Of a stretch of 10,450 bases of DNA, positions 6,982 through 10,450 are shown piece by piece. The notes beneath the pieces are model-generated. The model did not search any database, was not told where the DNA came from, and saw only the letters and a list, made by a program, of their open reading frames with translations. How positions within the stretch are numbered: the stretch's first letter is position 1; the number at the start of each line of letters is the position of its first letter. The stretch lies in the NCBI GenBank assembly GCA_001953115.1, contig LSSL01005066.1:1-10450 (forward strand), given 5' to 3'. Made by a program: the position numbers and the translations under genes. The stretch is from Smittium mucronatum. Taxonomy: Eukaryota > Kickxellomycota > Harpellomycetes > Harpellales > Legeriomycetaceae.

Positions 6982-9416
6982 TTATTTAATTGGCCTATCC
7001 CACGTCTTGATCTTCCCGTGCATACACGCAGTAGTTAGTGAGCTTTTACTGAACTGAATATTGCAAATAGGATATTCATGAATTCTCACAGCCTAAAAAT
7101 TCGAATTCAATTCGAAAATAATAATGTTATATCAAAGAAAAATTATGATAATTTTATAAGCTTTTTACCGAAATCGGTTGCAGGACTGAGACTTCGCCAC
7201 GACCAGAACGTGGGTGCACTACTGGTTTGTCGCCCGGTTTAGGATCATGGGAATTATCAACACTTAATGCCAAACTGGGGTTACGCCCGTGCCCAGACAT
7301 AGCCAAGCTGTGATTGCGACCGTGGCCAGATGAAGCGAGATTAGGTGTCTTCGAGAAAAAAGACTATAGTTGAATAATTTCAAAAAAAATTGGAAATTAA
7401 CCTAATCTATGTAGTAAAATATGTTAAGAATAATAAAGTTTTACTTTTGGCCTGGATAAAGATGCCAAAGAAAAGTCCCACAAAATTAATTTAGTATCTT
7501 CACCGACAGAAGCAAATCTGTATTCATTAGGATCTTCGGATAAGTTATTGTCGAATGCCACTCCGGTGACCTAAAAGAATATCCATATGAAAATGGAAAA
7601 GAAGATAGTAAAATTCAGGATATTGTACCCATGAGTCGTGTCCAAAACATCTGGCAACTAGTTTTCGGTCAATAAAGCTCCACACTGAAACCATGTCGTC
7701 TTTACCTCCTGTCTAATGAATTTATTTAAAACGTCGACGATAAATAGTTAATAGACTACAGTAAAGGATGGTTGAAAAGAGCTTTATTTCAAGTTATTTA
7801 CCAGAATATATTTTCCATCACCGCTCCAACAAACACAGCTGAAAGGTCCAAAATATGAAGGATAAACGTCCAGAAGCCTATTTTTGTTAAAAAACTATCG
7901 TAACTGAAATGAAACAAAAAAAAATCTGAAATAGAGATAGGTATTATAAATAAATGAACTTTACATCTTTTTTCTATAATCTATTGTTCTCATGTATCCA
8001 TCTTTACCAACTGCAGACATATGAATGAAATCAGGAGAAAAGGAAAAGTCTATAAAGATAATATTAATAGTTAGAATGAAAAAATTATGATTAAAGTAAA
8101 TAAAATATGTAAAGGATTGCCTGTGATAGAAATCTCGCTTAATTTCCATAAAGATATGGGATTTGTCTTTGGCTTAGTATTTTGAAGATTATCAAATCTT
8201 TCAGGGCCAGTATTGGAATAATCAGCAGGTTTTAGTTTTGTGTTCCAAGAAAAATCCTTAGACCTATCAACAAGCATAATGTACCCAAGGCTGGTACTAG
8301 CGAAAAATTGAGTTTCAGAGCCAGGGACCCATTTTACTTTAGTTATTTCACCATACTCCTCTGTATTTTTGTTTAATCGGTCATATTTTCCTTGCAATGG
8401 GTCGAAAACCAAAAGATCACCAGTGGAAAACCCCAGAATTATTTCAAGATGGGTTTCCGATCGAGTTAAAAGGTTAACGTCGTGGCAAGTAGGAGTATTA
8501 TCACAAAAATCTATCCTGGCCAAAACTTGATCCTTATAGTAAAAATTTCATGAAGATAGTTAATTACTAGTAGATTTAAATAATCAAAATGATATCAAAA
8601 AAGTAATTTAACGAATTTTTTTTATACCTTTTCCCGTGCTTGCATTCCGGCCCATAAAAAGCAACGAGGACCATTAAAAAATAGAAAATGAGTTTGAGGA
8701 ATGGTCGAGCTTAGCCATTTGCTAGCATTCACGGATAGAATTATTTTGGAGACAAAGTTAGAGTTGACTCTGTTAATAATACCTTTAACAGGAGGAGCAT
8801 CATCGGTGAGAACATTCTTAGAGAAATCTATTTGGGCTTCATTAGGCAAAACACCAAGGGTATGGCGACGAGAATCATGATCAGTAGTGACTGGTTCGAG
8901 AATTGGAGGACTATTAGATTTAAGATTTAAATCTGTTTTTGATTCTTTGATGAGAGCAGAATCATGAGAGGCTTTATCTTTTTTCGATTTATTTAACAGG
9001 CCGAAAATGCGTTTTTCGTCGATCTCGGGTTTTCTGAAGGCGGGGGCTTTATAAGGGGCGGGTATTATAGAGAAATGGGTAGGATTGTTGATAACTCTGC
9101 CTTTTTCTGTCATGTTAATCATATTATCTCTAAAATTCCCATTGTTTTGAAGGTGAGAATCGAAAATAAGCATTCCCCCAACTAGAGCAGTTTTAGTTGT
9201 TTTGTAAGAAGGTTTGTCAGTACCTTTATAGGTTATTGAACTTTCCATTTCTCCATTAACAATCGAAGTAGGAGGTTTGTTCACGGATTCATAGATCAAA
9301 ACGGGATCGATTTTTGGCAAAATTTGATTGGTGATTACAGAGGCAGTGACACCCATGGATAAAGACCAAGCACCTTCGGGTGTTTGTATTTCAGTTACAT
9401 TATCTTCGTCAGACAT
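6982..9416 (-). CDS. creC: CreC/WDR20-like WD40 protein, eight exons
   Basis: Exons, minus strand: 9416-8628, 8532-8121, 8049-7965, 7877-7802, 7712-7629, 7570-7445, 7348-7169, 7092-6982; 1863 nt, 620 residues, close to Aspergillus CreC. Phases agree at every junction and family motifs join across them. Residues 1-263 (exon 1) are low-complexity, ending in FLFFNGPRCFLW. The WD40 core follows: PTCHDVN, FSTGDLLVFDP, KVKWVPGSE; KTNPISLWKLS with FSFSPD after intron 2; CVCWSGDGKYIL joined to TGGKDDMVSVW; GHDSW joined to VTGVAF; SVGEDTKLILWDFS; final blade ending KTWDRP near the C-terminus. Family members bind and activate USP12/46-type deubiquitinases; fungal CreC with CreB acts in carbon catabolite repression. 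The ATG has an in-frame TGA five codons upstream. Introns are 95, 71, 87, 89, 58, 96 and 76 nt. Intron 2 begins with GC. Function is by homology. Confidence 0.9.
7093..7168 (-). other. CreC-like gene intron 7 with an internal palindrome
   Basis: GTAAAA donor after the codons for LQPIS, TTTTTAG acceptor before AVRIHEY. Between a possible ATAAC branch site and the acceptor lies a perfect palindrome, TTCGAATT-C-AATTCGAA (plus strand 7100-7116). Confidence 0.85.
7349..7444 (-). other. CreC-like gene intron 6 with two possible acceptors
   Basis: The donor GTAAAA follows SRPK. The acceptor can be AAG ending at 7349 (after a TCTTTTTTCTC tract) or TAG ending at 7364. Both keep the frame; the second adds five residues (SFFSK), giving 625 rather than 620. 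The sequence does not decide between them. Confidence 0.75.
8050..8120 (-). other. CreC-like gene intron 2, GC-AG type
   Basis: Exon 2 ends ACAG, the intron starts GCAATC, has a TTCTAAC branch site and ends TTTATAG; 71 nt. No GT donor near the junction gives the expected reading. Joining here makes KLSEISIT-DFSFSPD, which aligns without a gap to the conserved CreC/WDR20 segment. GC donors are a known minor class. Confidence 0.8.
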
Positions 9417-10076
9417 ATCGAAATTAGAATTTCACAAAAACTATCAAAAGATGTCAAAAAAGCAAGTTGTTATTAAGGGGAAGTAGCTTGAGGCCAATTT
9501 GAAGGCGAAAAGAAAAATTAAAAGGGCGGATCTTTGATTATGGAATATAACGTGTAGAGAAGCTTTATATATTATCTGGTTTAATACAAAATTTGAAACG
9601 GGAGTAATAGTTCGGTGGGTTAGAAAATTGCCCTGTATAAAAATCAATGTGGATTTTTTTCATATTACATTTGCTAATTATTATTATATAATTACTTGAG
9701 CTGTATTGAGGCACAGGCTGGAGATAAAGCATAGATATATTTCCTAATCGAGATTGAGGGCCATTGATTAGTGCACTTTATGGTCGCCATTTCCTAGAAT
9801 GCTCTTTTGATCTCCAGATTTATAATCCTGGAAATTTTAAATATATTCTATTAGCCAGAAAAACACTTTCAGACCAACCAACAAATGGAAAAACAACATG
9901 AATCTAAAGATCTAGTCAGAAACCCTTTTTTCAACCAGAGTTTTTCATGGAATACGGTCCATACAACCAACTAATATCCCCAACAAGGTTGGAAAATTCA
10001 GCCAATTATAGAGATTAAATAGTGTAATAAAAAAAATATTGCTAAGCTATGAGATGGCTTCTTTCAAGAATGATCC
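9417..10076. other. Spacer upstream of the CreC-like gene
   Basis: The first ~100 bases are the 5' leader and promoter region of the minus-strand gene; a CCAAT (plus strand, about 9493, ATTGG on minus) could be a promoter element. The rest is AT-rich with no recognisable gene. A 29-codon ORF (about 9884-9973, MEKQHESKDL...) is open but too short to call. Confidence 0.5.
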
Positions 10077-10093
10077 CAAACAAAGCTCGTTTG
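10077..10093 (+). repeat. Short hairpin
   Basis: CAAAC and GTTTG pair around a 7-nt loop. Weak alone; noted because two stronger hairpins follow directly. Confidence 0.35.
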
Positions 10094-10099
10094 ACACTA

Positions 10100-10141
10100 A
10101 AGCCCCTAAGAGTGAAATACCTTGCCGTGGTTTAGGGGCTT
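10100..10141 (+). repeat. 10-bp stem hairpin
   Basis: AAGCCCCTAA (10100-10109) is the exact reverse complement of TTAGGGGCTT (10132-10141), with a 22-nt loop. The four G-C pairs in a row make it the most stable stem near the right edge. Confidence 0.7.
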
Positions 10142-10143
10142 AA

Positions 10144-10167
10144 TAGTGTACTTTTCGAAGTACACTA
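10144..10167 (+). repeat. Perfect 10-bp hairpin with TTCG loop
   Basis: TAGTGTACTT and AAGTACACTA pair perfectly around a TTCG loop. It starts two bases after the previous stem and stands at the change from AT-rich to GC-richer DNA. The RNA would carry a UUCG loop, though closed by U-A rather than the extra-stable C-G. No T-run follows, so it is not a simple Pol III stop. Confidence 0.75.
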
Positions 10168-10182
10168 GACTAAAATTTCACG

Positions 10183-10268
10183 CAGCGTTGTACTATTCTT
10201 AGTTGGGAGTAGTGGAGACAGCGCACAGCGTTGCACTATTCTTGGTTGGGAGTAGTGGAGATAGCGCA
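10183..10268 (+). repeat. 43-nt tandem repeat, two copies
   Basis: Copies 10183-10225 and 10226-10268 differ at three positions, all transitions. Each can fold: (T/C)ACTATTC pairs with GAGTAGTG over an 8-nt loop, including a T-G wobble. The T/C change at the stem base keeps pairing with G. CAGCG, which begins each unit, recurs at 10269, 10284, 10366 and 10391. The unit is not a multiple of three, which argues against coding. Confidence 0.85.
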
Positions 10269-10450
10269 CAGCGATTCGGAGGACAGCGATTCCAGAGGAG
10301 GACCATCTCGAAACAGGAGGAACCGATCGTTTAGCACAGCTGAGACATAGTTTAGTGCACAAGTCCAGCGCTCGACAGTCAGACGGATCTCAGCGTCTAA
10401 CAGCTATTTGTAGGAAAGCCATGTCGATCAATCCCACGTTTGGGTAGGAG
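10269..10450. other. GC-richer right edge, possible element end
   Basis: Composition is clearly richer in G+C than the spacer to the left. The plus strand has short open frames only, one with an S/D/E/R-rich stretch (HSDSEDSDSRGG) ending at a TAG near 10351; the minus strand has a 65-codon frame (10362-10165) that runs through the non-triplet repeat and resembles nothing. It could be the edge of a retroelement or another repeat family continuing beyond the window. Confidence 0.3.

Noticed and set aside
7961..8149. A 62-codon ORF on the minus strand as an independent small gene
   Set aside because: Its second half is exon 3 of the CreC-like gene; the first half is exon 2 in another frame plus intron 2.
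10144..10178. U6 snRNA-like 5' end (stem with TTCG loop followed by ACTAAAATT)
   Set aside because: The resemblance ends there: no ACAGAGA box, no AGC triad and no terminal T-run follow; the 43-nt repeat follows instead.
10165..10362. 65-codon minus-strand ORF at the right edge
   Set aside because: It crosses two copies of a 43-nt repeat, so identical DNA is read in different frames, which argues against coding.

Overview
This is a nuclear stretch of a eukaryotic genome, most likely a fungus. The evidence is a cytosolic-type ribosomal protein uS5 (Rps2), a ketopantoate hydroxymethyltransferase with a mitochondrial-type leader, and a WD40 protein of the fungal CreC / animal WDR20 family. That last gene is split by seven short introns of 58-96 nt with CTAAC/TTAAC-like branch sites. 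Gene spacers are long and very AT-rich. An early-diverging, AT-rich fungal lineage would fit, but the sequence alone does not fix the taxon.

Layout from left to right: 1-343, left edge, with RPS2 3' sequence and unassigned open frames; 344-1159 (minus), intact RPS2, with a probable 5'UTR intron at 1163-1369; about 1370-3570, a 2.2 kb AT-rich stretch with no convincing gene but a G-quadruplex motif and some broken open frames; 3571-4410 (plus), an intronless BTB/KCTD-like gene; 4411-5668, AT-rich spacer with several small inverted repeats and a TATA box; 5669-6640 (plus), PANB/ECM31-type ketopantoate hydroxymethyltransferase; 6641-6981, a convergent 3' spacer with a palindromic poly(A) hexamer pair; 6982-9416 (minus), an eight-exon CreC/WDR20-like gene; 9417 to about 10076, spacer; 10077-10450, a change in texture to GC-richer DNA with consecutive hairpins and a 43-nt tandem repeat, possibly the edge of a repeated or mobile element.

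The genes do not form a pathway cluster. They are housekeeping or regulatory genes: translation, pantothenate/CoA synthesis, and a probable deubiquitinase cofactor. The KCTD-like protein has no assigned partner. The most informative result is the spliced model of the CreC-like gene (620 codons), which requires one non-canonical GC-AG intron. I see no clear new multi-gene system. The least explained sequence is the structured repeat region at the right edge.
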